Shown: positions 1-9,836 of the stretch, in pieces | How positions within the stretch are numbered: position 1 is the stretch's first letter | Layout: the number at the start of each line of letters is the position of its first letter | From: Persicitalea jodogahamensis | GTDB taxonomy: Bacteria > Bacteroidota > Bacteroidia > Cytophagales > Spirosomataceae | DNA: 64,000 nucleotides | Direction: 5' to 3' | Assembly (NCBI RefSeq): GCF_014651615.1 | Contig: NZ_BMXF01000003.1 | Span: forward strand, 682,001 to 746,000 | Notes under the pieces: model-generated | Told to the model about the DNA's origin: nothing | The model's input: only the letters and a program-made list of their open reading frames with translations | Database searches by the model: none | Program-made: the position numbers and the translations under genes

Positions 1-494
1 CCTGGGATTTAGTGACTTCGGTTATCATTAGGGTAGATCATTAATAAGTTTGGAGATTACGGCAAAGCGGTATCTGGAAAATTCCACATTCGGAATTTTC
101 AAACAATAAGGAATAGCTGACTATGATTAAACAGAACCAGGAGCACCAGACGTTGAACGTGGTGCGGAAGGGTTTCAAAGGCCGCCAAGCAGACTGAAAT
201 TCTGATCAGCAATCGGAAATGCTAGAAGTAACTTCCCCTGCCGAGGCGTCTTTTATTCAGAAGAAGAAAATAGTAGGTGGGTAAGCTGGTATTTAGTGAA
301 GCTTCACTCATAAAATGCTTTGGGCAATTGACTGCGTTTCTCAAATATACGTAAAATAGGCCACAAAAGAAAATTGAGTTTGAACTAACCGCCCCGGCAA
401 ACGTTCTAAGTCCCAGTCTTATTCCGCGCAGCTCTCACCGTGGATTACCGCTTTTTCATCCACCCACCCAAACATCTGCTAGTACTTAGTTATC
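1..494. other. Non-coding left edge of window
   Basis: I see no supported gene here. A short open stretch (bases 2-31) ends in TAG and could be the last nine codons of a gene starting outside the window, but it is too short to assign. The rest has frequent stops in all frames and no hairpin followed by a T-run that I could find. It presumably holds the promoter of the gene starting at 495. Confidence 0.5.
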
Positions 495-1748
495 ATGCTC
501 AATCTCGACTTTAATTCAATTTCCGAATCCACACCCGGCCCCAAATGGAACCAACTGTTTAACCTGCACTGGCCCGCCTACCGTGCCTGGTTTCAATCCA
601 AAGGAGCCACAAACAATCCTGACCTGGCCACATCGGTAGCGGAGCTGGAACGCTATATGCCCGAACTTATGCCTACCTACCGCCGCTTGTGCGCGCTGGC
701 GGGCAATGATCCTGTGGCTGAACGCTTTCTAACCGGTTGGCAGCCGCCGGCTTACATTTCGGGCTGTTCGCAGGTCGTGACCCAAAACCCGCCGCAGCTG
801 GTCCGGAACTACGATTATCACCCCAACCTCAGCGAAGGTACCGTACTGCATAGTGCCTGGAATGGTAAACAGGTGATGGCTACCGGCGACTGCCTGTGGG
901 GTGTGGTGGATGGTATAAATGAAGACGGGCTGGTGGCATCTTTGACCTTTGGCGGGCGTAGGGTAGTTGGGAAGGGCTTCGGTATTCCCTTCATTTTGCG
1001 CTACGTGCTGGAATTTTGTAGTAATGTCGAAGAGGCAGTGGAAGCGCTGGTACGCATTCCATCGCACATGGCCTACAATATCATGGTACTGGATAAAAGT
1101 GGCAACCATAAGATGCTGCAACTCGCCCCCGATCACGCGGCGGTAATTACTGACGCACCCGTGTCCACAAACCACCAGGGCGAAGTCGACTGGCCGGAGC
1201 ACGCGAAATTTTCCAAGACTATCGAGCGGGAGAAGTTTTTGCTGGAATTGTTGAAAATAACCAAACCCGATGCCGAAACTACCATACAAACGTTTCTCCA
1301 TTCGCCGCTCTACGCTCGTCGCTTCAATGAGGGTTTTGGTACCATCTACACGGCTGTTTATCGTCCGACAGAAGGCGCCATGGAACTGCGCTGGCCGGGA
1401 CAAACCCTGCGGCAAACTTTCGATAGCTTCAAAGATGGCATCACCTCCGTACACTATTCTGAGAAAGCCCCGGCGATGCCAGTGACTGCGAATGACGATG
1501 GCAAAACGCAGGAAATTCCTCCATATGCTCCCACTGCAACCGACGATTTCTGGACGCAGTACGGACAGGCCTGGGCTACTGGTGATCCGGCGGTTATGGC
1601 CAAGAATGTCGCGCAGGCGGTACTCAATGCTTCGGGCAAAACCGATGACAAGGAACTCACCCGCCTGCTCGAGTTATTCACTTCGGAAACTAAAAAGCGA
1701 GGCCAGGTACCATGGGAAATGCTGGCGGATTTGTGGGAAAGTGAATAG
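495..1748 (+). CDS. C45-family Ntn hydrolase (acyltransferase/amidase-like)
   Basis: A 417-residue protein resembling C45 peptidases / acyl-CoA:6-aminopenicillanate acyltransferase-like N-terminal-nucleophile hydrolases. Seen: a GCSQ motif with Cys91 as probable nucleophile, then RNYD at 104-107, the arginine and aspartate that line the active site in this superfamily. The central part (DCLWGVVDGINEDGL, FGIPFILRYVLE, PVSTNHQG) follows the family pattern. Known of the family: the cysteine is exposed by autoproteolysis, and the enzymes cut or transfer acyl groups on amide bonds. Residue 91 follows an N-terminal helical segment rather than a signal peptide, so a cytoplasmic protein with a removable prosegment is likely (inference). 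About 60 extra C-terminal residues after a proline-rich linker are not explained. Substrate unknown. ATG start. Confidence 0.8.
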   Translation: MLNLDFNSISESTPGPKWNQLFNLHWPAYRAWFQSKGATNNPDLATSVAELERYMPELMPTYRRLCALAGNDPVAERFLTGWQPPAYISGCSQVVTQNPPQLVRNYDYHPNLSEGTVLHSAWNGKQVMATGDCLWGVVDGINEDGLVASLTFGGRRVVGKGFGIPFILRYVLEFCSNVEEAVEALVRIPSHMAYNIMVLDKSGNHKMLQLAPDHAAVITDAPVSTNHQGEVDWPEHAKFSKTIEREKFLLELLKITKPDAETTIQTFLHSPLYARRFNEGFGTIYTAVYRPTEGAMELRWPGQTLRQTFDSFKDGITSVHYSEKAPAMPVTANDDGKTQEIPPYAPTATDDFWTQYGQAWATGDPAVMAKNVAQAVLNASGKTDDKELTRLLELFTSETKKRGQVPWEMLADLWESE

Positions 1749-1954
1749 TTGAGAGTGGTCAATGGATAATGGAGTAGCGGGATTTTCCCTGTATGACAGA
1801 AATTGCAATTCCCGCCTGAAATGCCGATGTTTGGACATCTCTTCGTATTTGCAGCCAAACACTATTTGTTGTTTCGGCCTGTATTCGGAAGAAAGAATAG
1901 CATCAAATGTCAAACGCTCAGGCGGCTCTGTCTTCACTGTCAAATTTCAACTAA

Positions 1955-3265
1955 TTGAAAAAGCTCGCGCTCCATTGGCAAATCCTTATCGGCATGGCGG
2001 CCGGAATACTCGCTGGTTACCTTTTTTCGCGTTTCGACTGGGGCAGTGATTTTGTGGTAGCCTGGATCAAGCCCTGGGGGACGATTTTCATCAATCTGCT
2101 GAAGCTCATTGCCATTCCGCTGATTGTTGCGTCACTGATAAAAGGCGTGTCCGACTTGGACGATATCCGGCAGTTGTCGCGGCTTGGTACCAGGACCCTC
2201 GGCTTGTACATCATGAGCACATTGATCGCCGTTTCTCTGGGGCTGCTGGTCGTCAATCTTGTGCAGCCCGGCAGTTTCATTGAAGAAGCCACGCGCAGCG
2301 ACCTCATGGCGAGTTTTGGCGTGAGTGCCGAGCAAAATGTGGGTCGGGCCAACGAAAATCAGAATAAGGGTCCGCTCAGCGCTCTGGTGGATGTGGTCCC
2401 TGATAATGTCATCGGGGCGGCTGCCTCCAATGGCAACATGCTTCAGGTAATTTTCTTTGTCGTTTTTTTCGGCATTGGCCTCATCCTCATTCCTGCGGAG
2501 AAGTCGGAACCCGTGAAGCGATTCTTTGATGGGGTCAATGAGGTAGTTTTGAAAATGATTGACCTCATCATGCTGGCTGCGCCATATGGCGTGTTCGCAT
2601 TACTGGCCGCGTTGGTAGTGGAGTCACCTTCTCCCGATGTGTTCAAGGCTTTGGGTGCCTATGCTCTTACGGTAGTTTTTGGCCTGGCGGTTCTGGTTTT
2701 TGCGTTTTACCCCACCTTGGTCAAAATCTTTACCAATATTTCGTACGGCGATTTCTTCCGGGGTATGGCGCCGGCGCAACTGCTGGCGTTCTCGACCAGT
2801 TCCAGCGCCGCTACGCTTCCCGTAACGATGGAACGGGTGGAGGAACACATTGGTGTAGATAAGGATGTGGTGTCGTTCGTACTGCCCGTGGGAGCGACGA
2901 TCAATATGGATGGCACCAGTTTGTACCAGGCCGTGGCAGCGGTCTTTATTGCCCAGGCTTTTGGCGATGCCCTGACCATAGGTCAGCAACTGACTATTGT
3001 GCTGACAGCTACCCTCGCTTCCATTGGCTCGGCTGCCGTACCTGGCGCCGGCATACTGATGCTCGTGATTGTCCTGGAATCCATTGGTGTCAACCCGGCG
3101 GGCATCGCGCTCATCTTTGCCGTGGATCGCCCACTCGATATGTGCCGCACGGTGGTCAACGTCACCAGCGATGCCACGGTGGCAATTTTGGTTGGAAAAA
3201 GTTTAGGAAAAATTACCGGACCTAAGGTAAAGGATTGGGATGATCATTTGGTGGAAAGGTCTTAA
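1955..3265 (+). CDS. Dicarboxylate/amino acid:cation symporter (Na+-type)
   Basis: A 436-residue inner-membrane transporter of the DAACS (GltP/DctA/EAAT) family. Seen: a serine-rich re-entrant hairpin STSSSAATLP near residue 280, the NMDGT motif near 317 in TM7, the second hairpin ASIGSAAVPGAG near 350, and TM8 with DMCRTVVNVTSD. The TM8 pattern D-x2-R-T-x2-N-x3-D matches the archaeal aspartate transporter GltPh, in which the Arg binds the side-chain carboxylate and the last Asp helps bind Na+. An acidic amino acid or C4-dicarboxylate substrate with Na+ coupling is inferred. The start is TTG; the next in-frame ATG would cut into TM1. A second family member with different site residues starts at 5025. 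Confidence 0.85.
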   Translation: MKKLALHWQILIGMAAGILAGYLFSRFDWGSDFVVAWIKPWGTIFINLLKLIAIPLIVASLIKGVSDLDDIRQLSRLGTRTLGLYIMSTLIAVSLGLLVVNLVQPGSFIEEATRSDLMASFGVSAEQNVGRANENQNKGPLSALVDVVPDNVIGAAASNGNMLQVIFFVVFFGIGLILIPAEKSEPVKRFFDGVNEVVLKMIDLIMLAAPYGVFALLAALVVESPSPDVFKALGAYALTVVFGLAVLVFAFYPTLVKIFTNISYGDFFRGMAPAQLLAFSTSSSAATLPVTMERVEEHIGVDKDVVSFVLPVGATINMDGTSLYQAVAAVFIAQAFGDALTIGQQLTIVLTATLASIGSAAVPGAGILMLVIVLESIGVNPAGIALIFAVDRPLDMCRTVVNVTSDATVAILVGKSLGKITGPKVKDWDDHLVERS

Positions 3266-3486
3266 ATTGTTTAAAAAACACTACAATTAGGAATGCGCAA
3301 GTAGTAAACAGCATGAAAGGGTTGCAGAGACCATTCTCGACCGATTAACTGATAAAGAAACTGATCATACATATTGCAAAAAATAGAAACTGGAAAGGCA
3401 CGATCTTAGCGGTTAATGGCATATTTTGAGCAGAGGACTCTTGAGATGATGAAGCAATAGGGAAATAAGCTGAAACAGGAAGGGAG

Positions 3487-4854
3487 TCAATCAGGGTATT
3501 CCTTTTCATTAAATTCAAATCGGCTTGGTGACACTAATATCCCTAATTGCTCTTGGTCTTCTCGTGCAGATCGTTCTAAACCTTCGTTCCAATTATTACA
3601 ATCAAAACAAATAAGATCCTCAGACCTTTTTGTAAAATGGTACCCCGATTCCATGGCGATTCCGATAACATAATTTGCATCAGGATATTTTAGTCTAGTA
3701 ATCATGCAACAAGTTTGTAAAAAATATCTTCTTGATTCTCGGTAGTCTTCATAAGAATACTTATCCTTCAATTCATAACAAGGAAAAAGCAGTAATACAT
3801 AATATATGTTGTCTGGATTTGTGGGTATGATTACGCGAAGTCTACGCATATTACTTGGTGTAGTTTCTATGATATCTAAAAGATTATTGGATAGCAATCG
3901 TCTCTCCAAACGCGTGGTCTGAGCCAAGAATCTAATCGCCTTCTCGCTATCCAAAAAGCCTCCTTCACTTACATAATGCTGTGTTCCAGCTATTGCATGC
4001 CTACTGAATTCTTCAATTAAATCATCCCAGATATAACTCTTTCTATCTGCTTGTAACTGCGCTAGACGTTGGCTACTTCCTTGAAAGTTTATCCACAGCC
4101 CCTCATCAAAGGCTATTGCTGAATCTGATTCTAGATTGTTGGGTAATACAAAATCATGTTCGCCCTCAATATTTAGAAATTTAAGATAATGTGCTAATAA
4201 CTCTTCCTCGCCAGCTGAAAATACAGTTATCCCTGATCGTAAAAACTTTTTGCGTTTTTTTAAATAGATTGAAAAATCAGCAACTGTATCTCTATTGTTT
4301 AATAGAATGTTAAGCGTATTATCATCTAGTACATGGATAAAGGTTTTATTAACATCTAGATCACCAATATGGAATGGAAAAGAGTGATTATCAAAACCTT
4401 TTATCTCATTAAAAAATATTAAACTTCCGCTACCACCAGATAGTTGAGCACACTTATTTGAAGCTCCATGAGATACTAAAACAAGGTGAAAATTTGTATT
4501 CTCTGTGATTTCTATAGGAACTGATAATTTGTGCTGGCATTTATTATCCAAATAAATACGTTCTGGATGGTTCCTTATCCAATTTTCTGCACCCCAAAGT
4601 TGTTTTGCTGATGACGCAACTGCCCTTCGAAACCATCGATTCCAATCTTGATCTAAATTCCCAGAATCTGGAAATTGACAATATTTATCAGAAAATATTA
4701 TTATTTCATCACCAAATATAACTAACAAATCACAGAGTTCACTTCCTGACTGTCTAAATACATTCGCATGACTCCAAAGTGAAAGAAAACTTTTATCGCA
4801 AAGCCACTTTAAATATTTTTCTGAATCTGTTAACCCACCGCTGCCTTTAAACAT
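3487..4854 (-). CDS. AT-rich orphan, possible nuclease-like fold
   Basis: A 455-residue protein that I cannot assign to a named family. Its DNA is visibly much richer in A+T than either neighbour, which suggests recent acquisition. No signal peptide or membrane segment is seen. The N-terminal 110 residues contain ELCDLLVIFGDEIIIFSDK (about 38-56): an acidic residue, a hydrophobic strand and then D-x-K-like spacing that resembles the core of PD-(D/E)XK nuclease folds. A helix with SAKQLWGAENWI follows. The C-terminal half has hydrophobic strands (VIIPTNPDNIYYVLLLFP, NYVIGIAMESG) but no motif I recognise. It stands alone, with about 170-220 bases of non-coding DNA on each side, between two transporter genes. 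The nuclease idea is inference; a stand-alone defence or regulatory gene is possible. Confidence 0.6.
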   Translation of the reverse strand: MFKGSGGLTDSEKYLKWLCDKSFLSLWSHANVFRQSGSELCDLLVIFGDEIIIFSDKYCQFPDSGNLDQDWNRWFRRAVASSAKQLWGAENWIRNHPERIYLDNKCQHKLSVPIEITENTNFHLVLVSHGASNKCAQLSGGSGSLIFFNEIKGFDNHSFPFHIGDLDVNKTFIHVLDDNTLNILLNNRDTVADFSIYLKKRKKFLRSGITVFSAGEEELLAHYLKFLNIEGEHDFVLPNNLESDSAIAFDEGLWINFQGSSQRLAQLQADRKSYIWDDLIEEFSRHAIAGTQHYVSEGGFLDSEKAIRFLAQTTRLERRLLSNNLLDIIETTPSNMRRLRVIIPTNPDNIYYVLLLFPCYELKDKYSYEDYRESRRYFLQTCCMITRLKYPDANYVIGIAMESGYHFTKRSEDLICFDCNNWNEGLERSAREDQEQLGILVSPSRFEFNEKEYPD

Positions 4855-5024
4855 ATTTGAATATTTTCACTTCATTGGTCAAATGATCAAGCAAAATGAA
4901 TCAAACCTCAAAGAATCCCAGATCCAAGGACATGAGAATTAATTTATCTTGTCTACGCAGTAAATATCATCCTTTTTGCTAAGTTTACCGCCTTATTTAC
5001 CAAAGGTTCTACTAGCTATCCTGT

Positions 5025-6434
5025 ATGAAGAAAAACATTACCCTCCTCAACTGGGGGCTGATCACCGTGGCGGCTATCGCTACAGTCCTCAATGAATACA
5101 ACCTGATTGCCATTCCCGAGGGTATCCTCCTTTTACTGCGCTGGTCGGCGATGGCCGGACTTCTCGCCTACGCCTTCATCAAGCGCAACCTTACTACCTC
5201 CATTCTGGTCGCGATGGTCATTGGGACCGAGATCGGCTACGACTTCCCTGAACTTGCCAAAAATCTACACTTCCTGCGGCAGATCTTCCTGAAATTGATC
5301 AAAACGATCATTGCGCCGCTACTGTTCGCGACGCTGGTGGCGGGCATTGCCGGACATTCCGACCTGAAACAGGTAGGCCGAATGGGTTGGAAGTCACTGG
5401 TGTATTTCGAAATCGTAACGACCATCGCGCTATTCATCGGATTGTTTTTCGCCAATTGGTTTGAACCCGGCGCGGGCATCGTGGCGCCGACTGATCTTGC
5501 CGGTACCTTACCAACGGTGGAGCCGCAAACCTGGCAGGACATTATCGTCCATGTCTTTCCCGAGAACCTGGCGAAGTCCATTTACAACGGTGAGGTTCTT
5601 CAGGTAGTGGTATTCAGCGTGATCTTTGGTGTGGCCCTGGCAATGTTGCCTGCCGCCCAAAAGAACAAATTCGTTTCGGGAGTCGAACTCTTGGCGGAAG
5701 TGATGTTTAAGTTCACCAACATCGTCATGCTCTTTGCTCCGATTGGGGTGGGAGCGGCCATCGCCGAAACCGTCGGTCACATGGGGATCGACGTGTTGCG
5801 CAACCTGGTTATGCTGCTTGTAACGCTCTACTGCGCTCTGCTCGCTTTTATCATCCTGGTGCTGGTACCCGTAGCGCTGATCGCCAAAGTACCTATCATC
5901 AAGTTTGCCAAGCAGATTGCCGAACCTGTTTCAATCGCGTTTGCCACCACGAGTTCGGAGGCCGCTCTGCCCAAGGCAATGGAGAAAATGGAGGCCTTCG
6001 GTGTGCCACGGCAAATAGTTTCTTTTGTGATTCCAACAGGATACAGCTTTAATCTCGACGGGTCTACTTTATACCTCTCGCTGGCAACCATTTTTGTTGC
6101 TCAGGCGGCGGGCGTTGACTTCCCGATCAGCCAGCAGATCGCGATGGTATTCATGCTCATGCTTACGAGTAAGGGCGTGGCGGGTATTCCCCGCGCCACG
6201 CTGGTCATTTTGCTGGGATCTGTGGCAAACTTCGGCTTGCCTGAGTGGCCTGTGTTCCTCATTATGGGAATTGATGAGTTGATGGACATGGCCCGGACGT
6301 CGGTCAATGTAATAGGCAACTGTCTGTCTACAACGGTAATCGCTCGCTGGGAAGGAGAACTTGACGACTCCAAAATGCAAATGTCTGATCAGGTGGTAGA
6401 GGAAGACATAATTGAAGAAATCCTGGAACATTAG
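5025..6434 (+). CDS. Dicarboxylate/amino acid:cation symporter (H+-type)
   Basis: A 469-residue DAACS-family carrier, longer than the one at 1955 because of an extra N-terminal hydrophobic stretch. Seen: the serine-rich hairpin ATTSSEAALPKAM, NLDGS (instead of NMDGT) in TM7, TSKGVAGIP in the second hairpin, and DMARTSVNVIGN in TM8. The Asp that ends the TM8 motif in GltPh is Asn here, and the TSKG hairpin resembles proton-coupled GltP/DctA. Proton coupling and transport of glutamate, aspartate or C4-dicarboxylates are therefore inferred. The acidic C-terminal tail is short and cytoplasmic. The gene converges on the PfpI-like gene and shares with it the palindromic terminator at 6460-6513. Confidence 0.85.
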   Translation: MKKNITLLNWGLITVAAIATVLNEYNLIAIPEGILLLLRWSAMAGLLAYAFIKRNLTTSILVAMVIGTEIGYDFPELAKNLHFLRQIFLKLIKTIIAPLLFATLVAGIAGHSDLKQVGRMGWKSLVYFEIVTTIALFIGLFFANWFEPGAGIVAPTDLAGTLPTVEPQTWQDIIVHVFPENLAKSIYNGEVLQVVVFSVIFGVALAMLPAAQKNKFVSGVELLAEVMFKFTNIVMLFAPIGVGAAIAETVGHMGIDVLRNLVMLLVTLYCALLAFIILVLVPVALIAKVPIIKFAKQIAEPVSIAFATTSSEAALPKAMEKMEAFGVPRQIVSFVIPTGYSFNLDGSTLYLSLATIFVAQAAGVDFPISQQIAMVFMLMLTSKGVAGIPRATLVILLGSVANFGLPEWPVFLIMGIDELMDMARTSVNVIGNCLSTTVIARWEGELDDSKMQMSDQVVEEDIIEEILEH

Positions 6435-6459
6435 AAATACAACGTTCTGACCTTCAAAC

Positions 6460-6513
6460 AAGAAGGCGGCGACTGTAAACAATCATATGATTGTTTACAG
6501 TCGCCGCCTTCTT
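6460..6513. terminator. 54-bp perfect palindrome, bidirectional terminator
   Basis: Two 27-base arms match exactly around the centre at 6486/6487, with no spacer. The hairpin lies 26 bases past the symporter stop and 20 bases before the stop of the convergent gene. The left arm begins AGAAGGCGGCGACTG and the right arm ends CAGTCGCCGCCTTCT, so both RNA strands end a GC-rich stem with a short T-rich stretch. Position and form fit a shared intrinsic terminator. Confidence 0.85.
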
Positions 6514-6532
6514 TAATCCCACATTGCTTTGG

Positions 6533-7096
6533 CTATGCGTGACTGGATTCAGCCAACTGCTGACTATATAGCTCTACGATTGCCTTATTAAAAGCGGGAA
6601 TGTCATCAGGCTTACGGCTCGTAACCAAACCGTCGCTAACGACTACTTCTTCATTAACCCACTCGGCACCGGCATTCTTGAGGTCGGTTTGCAGCGATGG
6701 GAACGAGGTGAGTTTACGCCCCTTGACCACCCCAGCCTCAATCAATAGCTGAGGGCCGTGACAGATGGCGGCAACGGGTTTTCCGGCATCAAAAAAGGCC
6801 TTCACAAAGGCAATAGCCTCTTTATTGGTTCTCAATGTGTCTGGGTTCATCACGCCACCAGGCAGGAGAAGTGCATCGTAGTATTCGGGACGGGCATTAT
6901 CCAGCGGTACATCCACCTTCACCTTCTCTCCCCAATCAATGCTATTCCAGGCTTTCACCTCATCTTTTTGCGGCGAAATCACGTGAGTGGTAGCGCCCTG
7001 AGCATCCAGCATTTCGCGTGGCTTAGTCAATTCAACTTGTTCAAAGCCATCTGTTACGAGGATGGCTATTTTCATTTTATTAAGGGTATTTTCCAT
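6533..7096 (-). CDS. DJ-1/PfpI family protein (glutamine amidotransferase-like)
   Basis: A 187-residue cytoplasmic protein of the DJ-1/PfpI superfamily. Seen: the nucleophile elbow AICHGPQLL with Cys112 and His113, the conserved Glu19 in DGFEQVE, and LLLPGGVMNPD near 77-86. Known of the family: members act in stress defence as deglycase/glyoxalase-type or protease-like enzymes, using the Cys-His(-Glu) site. The full length matches YhbO/PfpI-type proteins. The start could instead be the ATG at 7075, directly before the first strand (MKIAILVTDGF). It lies downstream of clpB on the same strand but is separated from it by a terminator-like hairpin, so it is probably transcribed separately. Confidence 0.85.
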   Translation of the reverse strand: MENTLNKMKIAILVTDGFEQVELTKPREMLDAQGATTHVISPQKDEVKAWNSIDWGEKVKVDVPLDNARPEYYDALLLPGGVMNPDTLRTNKEAIAFVKAFFDAGKPVAAICHGPQLLIEAGVVKGRKLTSFPSLQTDLKNAGAEWVNEEVVVSDGLVTSRKPDDIPAFNKAIVELYSQQLAESSHA

Positions 7097-7149
7097 GATT
7101 GTATCTATTTATTGGTACTTATTGGCATTACCTAAAAAGGGTGTGCCAA

Positions 7150-7185
7150 AACAAAAAAGCGCACACCAGTTGGTACGCGCTTTCT
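7150..7185 (-). terminator. Probable intrinsic terminator of clpB
   Basis: On the minus strand a 7-bp stem (AAAGCGC, 7156-7162, with GCGCTTT, 7177-7183) carries a 14-base loop and is followed by a T-rich run (TTTTTTGTTTT). It starts about 45 bases past the clpB stop. Confidence 0.65.
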
Positions 7186-7229
7186 CTTATTAATTTATGT
7201 CAGGACTCATGGCACCATGGACTCTGTCC

Positions 7230-9836
7230 TTATATCTCCACACCGCCACCGACGTTCTCAAATGCGATTTCACCTGAGTCGTTCAGTTCCATCATGATGA
7301 CGGAGTCTCGGGCAACCTGTCCACTCAGAATACCTTTGGACAATTCATTGAGAATACTCCGCTGAAGTACCCTTTTGAGGGGGCGCGCACCGAAGGCAGG
7401 ATCGAAGCCCTCCTCACCAAGTTTGGTTAAAGCTTCGTCAGTGGCATCGAGGGTAATGCCCTGCTCGGCCAGCATCTTTTGAATTCCTTTGAACTGGATG
7501 TCCACAATCATCCGGATGTTGTCTTTTGTCAGAGGCTCGAAGAGTACGATCTCGTCGATTCGGTTCAGAAACTCGGGCCGCACGGAAGCTTTCAAATGTT
7601 CCAGAACAGCTTGCTTGGTTTCCTCGATGATCAGGCTGTGGTTCCATCCCTCGTCTTCGGCAAACTTCTCCTGAATAATGTGGCTGCCAATGTTAGACGT
7701 CATTATAATGATCGTGTTCTTAAAATTGGCGACCCGCCCTTTGTTGTCAGTCAGGCGGCCATCGTCCAGCACCTGCAGCAGAATGTTCCACACGTCGGGA
7801 TGCGCTTTCTCAATTTCATCCAGCAGTATCACGCTGTACGGTTTGCGACGCACGGCTTCCGTCAGTTGGCCGCCTTCATCGTAGCCCACATAGCCCGGAG
7901 GGGCTCCGACCAATCGACTGACGGCATGGCGCTCCTGATACTCGCTCATATCAATGCGCACGATGGAATTTTCGTCGTTAAACAGGTAGTCGGCGAGGGT
8001 CTTTGCCAATTCGGTTTTACCGACGCCCGTCGGACCGAGGAACAGAAAACTACCGATGGGTCGCCGGGCATCCTGCAAGCCTGCGCGGCTGCGGCGCACG
8101 GCGTCGGATACCAACTCGATTGCTTCGTTCTGTCCGGCTACGCGTTGGTGCAGTCTGTCTTCCAGATGGAGTAGTTTCTCGCGGTCACTCTGAAGCATTT
8201 TCTGAACGGGGATTCCTGTCCATTTTGCCACAACTTCTGCAATATCCTCCGCACCGATTTCCTCCTGCATCAATCGCCGGTCACCTTCGGCTTTCTGCAG
8301 CTCATCCAACTTCTGCTGCGCCTCGGGTATGCGTCCGTACCGGATTTCGGCTACTTTACCGAACTCACCGCTGCGTTCGGCCTGCTCGGCTTCCAGCTTC
8401 ATTTGATCAAGCGATTCTTTCAGGCTGCGTATTTCATTAACTACCCCTTTTTCGTTTTCCCATTCGGCTTTCAAGGCGTCGCGCTCCTCGCTGAGGTCGG
8501 CAATTTCTTTGTTCAGGACAGTTTCCTTGTCCTTGTTATCTTCCCGCCGAATGGCTTCCCGCTCGATTTCCAGTTGCATGATGCGGCGGTTCAACTCATC
8601 AAGCTCCTCCGGAACGCTATCCATTTCCAGCCGTAGCTTTGAGGCTGCCTCATCCATAAGGTCAATGGCTTTATCGGGCAGGAACCGGTCGCTGATATAG
8701 CGATTGGAGAGTTCAACTGCGGCAATAACGGCATCATCCTGAACCCGTACCCCGTGGTGGAGTTCGTATTTGTCCTTAATTCCACGCAGAATGCTGATGG
8801 CATCCGCCACGGATGGCTCATCTACCACTACAACCTGGAATCGGCGCTCAAGCGCTTTGTCTTTTTCCATGTACTTCTGGTACTCTTTCAGCGTGGTTGC
8901 ACCGATGGCGTGGAGTTCGCCCCTTGCCAATGCGGGTTTCAGAAGGTTGGCGGCATCCATCGCACTTTCACCCCCGCCCCCTGCACCGATCAACGTATGG
9001 ATTTCGTCAATGAACAAAATGATTTCACCCTCGGAGTCAGTGACTTCTTTGATGACCGATTTGAGGCGTTCTTCGAATTCACCCTTATACTTGGCTCCCG
9101 CAATGAGCAGCCCCATGTCAAGGGATACGATGATCTTTGACTTCAAGTTTTCGGGGACATCGCCCTGCACAATGCGCTGTGCGAGTCCTTCCACGATGGC
9201 CGTTTTGCCCACACCAGGCTCACCGATAAGAATAGGGTTGTTCTTGGTACGGCGACTTAAAATCTGTAACACGCGGCGGATTTCCTCGTCACGGCCAATG
9301 ACGGGGTCGATTTTTCCGGCCTGTGCCAGTTCGTTCAGGTTTTTGCTGTACCGTTCCAGAGAGCGGTACTTGGCTTCGGCATTTTGATCTTTCACGGGAT
9401 TGTTTTTACCTCTAAGTTCTTTGATTGCTGCGATAAGTTCTTTTTCCTTGAATCCGGCGTCTTTCATCAGCTTGGCGACCGAGTCCTTGCCTGCTAATAG
9501 CCCAAGCAATAACAGTTCAATACTTACAAACTCATCGCCGAAATCTTTCAAATACGTTTGAGACTTGTTGAGGGCATCCGTCAGGCCGGTACCCAGATAC
9601 GGTTGTGCTCCGCTTACCTTTGGGTAGCCTTTCACAATTGCTTCCAGGGCCTGCGCGAGCACCTCCTGATTGACGTACAGCTTATTCATCAGGAAGGTGG
9701 AGGTGTTGACATCTTCCTGTAAGATTGATTGCAATGCGTGCCCCGTGTTGACAGCCTGCTGCTGATTCGACTGGGCAATCTGTAAGGCTTTCTGGATTAC
9801 TTCCTGGGCCTTGATGGTATATTGATCAAAGTTCAT
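7230..9836 (-). CDS. clpB: ATP-dependent chaperone ClpB
   Basis: An 868-residue Hsp100 disaggregase of normal ClpB length. It resolves protein aggregates together with DnaK/DnaJ/GrpE in the cytoplasm. Domains seen: paired Clp N-repeats (about 1-150), first AAA+ module with Walker A GEPGVGKT (about 206-213) and Walker [10 protein letters not shown] (about 275), a coiled-coil middle domain rich in Glu and Lys (about 400-530), and second AAA+ module with [13 protein letters not shown] (about 600) and [13 protein letters not shown]. The long middle domain separates ClpB from ClpA and ClpC. No CIRCE-type repeat was recognised upstream, so heat-shock control cannot be read from this sequence. ATG start. 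Confidence 0.97.
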   Translation of the reverse strand: MNFDQYTIKAQEVIQKALQIAQSNQQQAVNTGHALQSILQEDVNTSTFLMNKLYVNQEVLAQALEAIVKGYPKVSGAQPYLGTGLTDALNKSQTYLKDFGDEFVSIELLLLGLLAGKDSVAKLMKDAGFKEKELIAAIKELRGKNNPVKDQNAEAKYRSLERYSKNLNELAQAGKIDPVIGRDEEIRRVLQILSRRTKNNPILIGEPGVGKTAIVEGLAQRIVQGDVPENLKSKIIVSLDMGLLIAGAKYKGEFEERLKSVIKEVTDSEGEIILFIDEIHTLIGAGGGGESAMDAANLLKPALARGELHAIGATTLKEYQKYMEKDKALERRFQVVVVDEPSVADAISILRGIKDKYELHHGVRVQDDAVIAAVELSNRYISDRFLPDKAIDLMDEAASKLRLEMDSVPEELDELNRRIMQLEIEREAIRREDNKDKETVLNKEIADLSEERDALKAEWENEKGVVNEIRSLKESLDQMKLEAEQAERSGEFGKVAEIRYGRIPEAQQKLDELQKAEGDRRLMQEEIGAEDIAEVVAKWTGIPVQKMLQSDREKLLHLEDRLHQRVAGQNEAIELVSDAVRRSRAGLQDARRPIGSFLFLGPTGVGKTELAKTLADYLFNDENSIVRIDMSEYQERHAVSRLVGAPPGYVGYDEGGQLTEAVRRKPYSVILLDEIEKAHPDVWNILLQVLDDGRLTDNKGRVANFKNTIIIMTSNIGSHIIQEKFAEDEGWNHSLIIEETKQAVLEHLKASVRPEFLNRIDEIVLFEPLTKDNIRMIVDIQFKGIQKMLAEQGITLDATDEALTKLGEEGFDPAFGARPLKRVLQRSILNELSKGILSGQVARDSVIMMELNDSGEIAFENVGGGVEI

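Noticed and set aside
1-31. Possible end of a gene from outside the window
   Set aside because: Nine codons only; no motif and no way to test it here.
729-1454. Minus-strand open frame of 241 codons
   Set aside because: Shadow of the C45 hydrolase gene; no signal peptide or motif.
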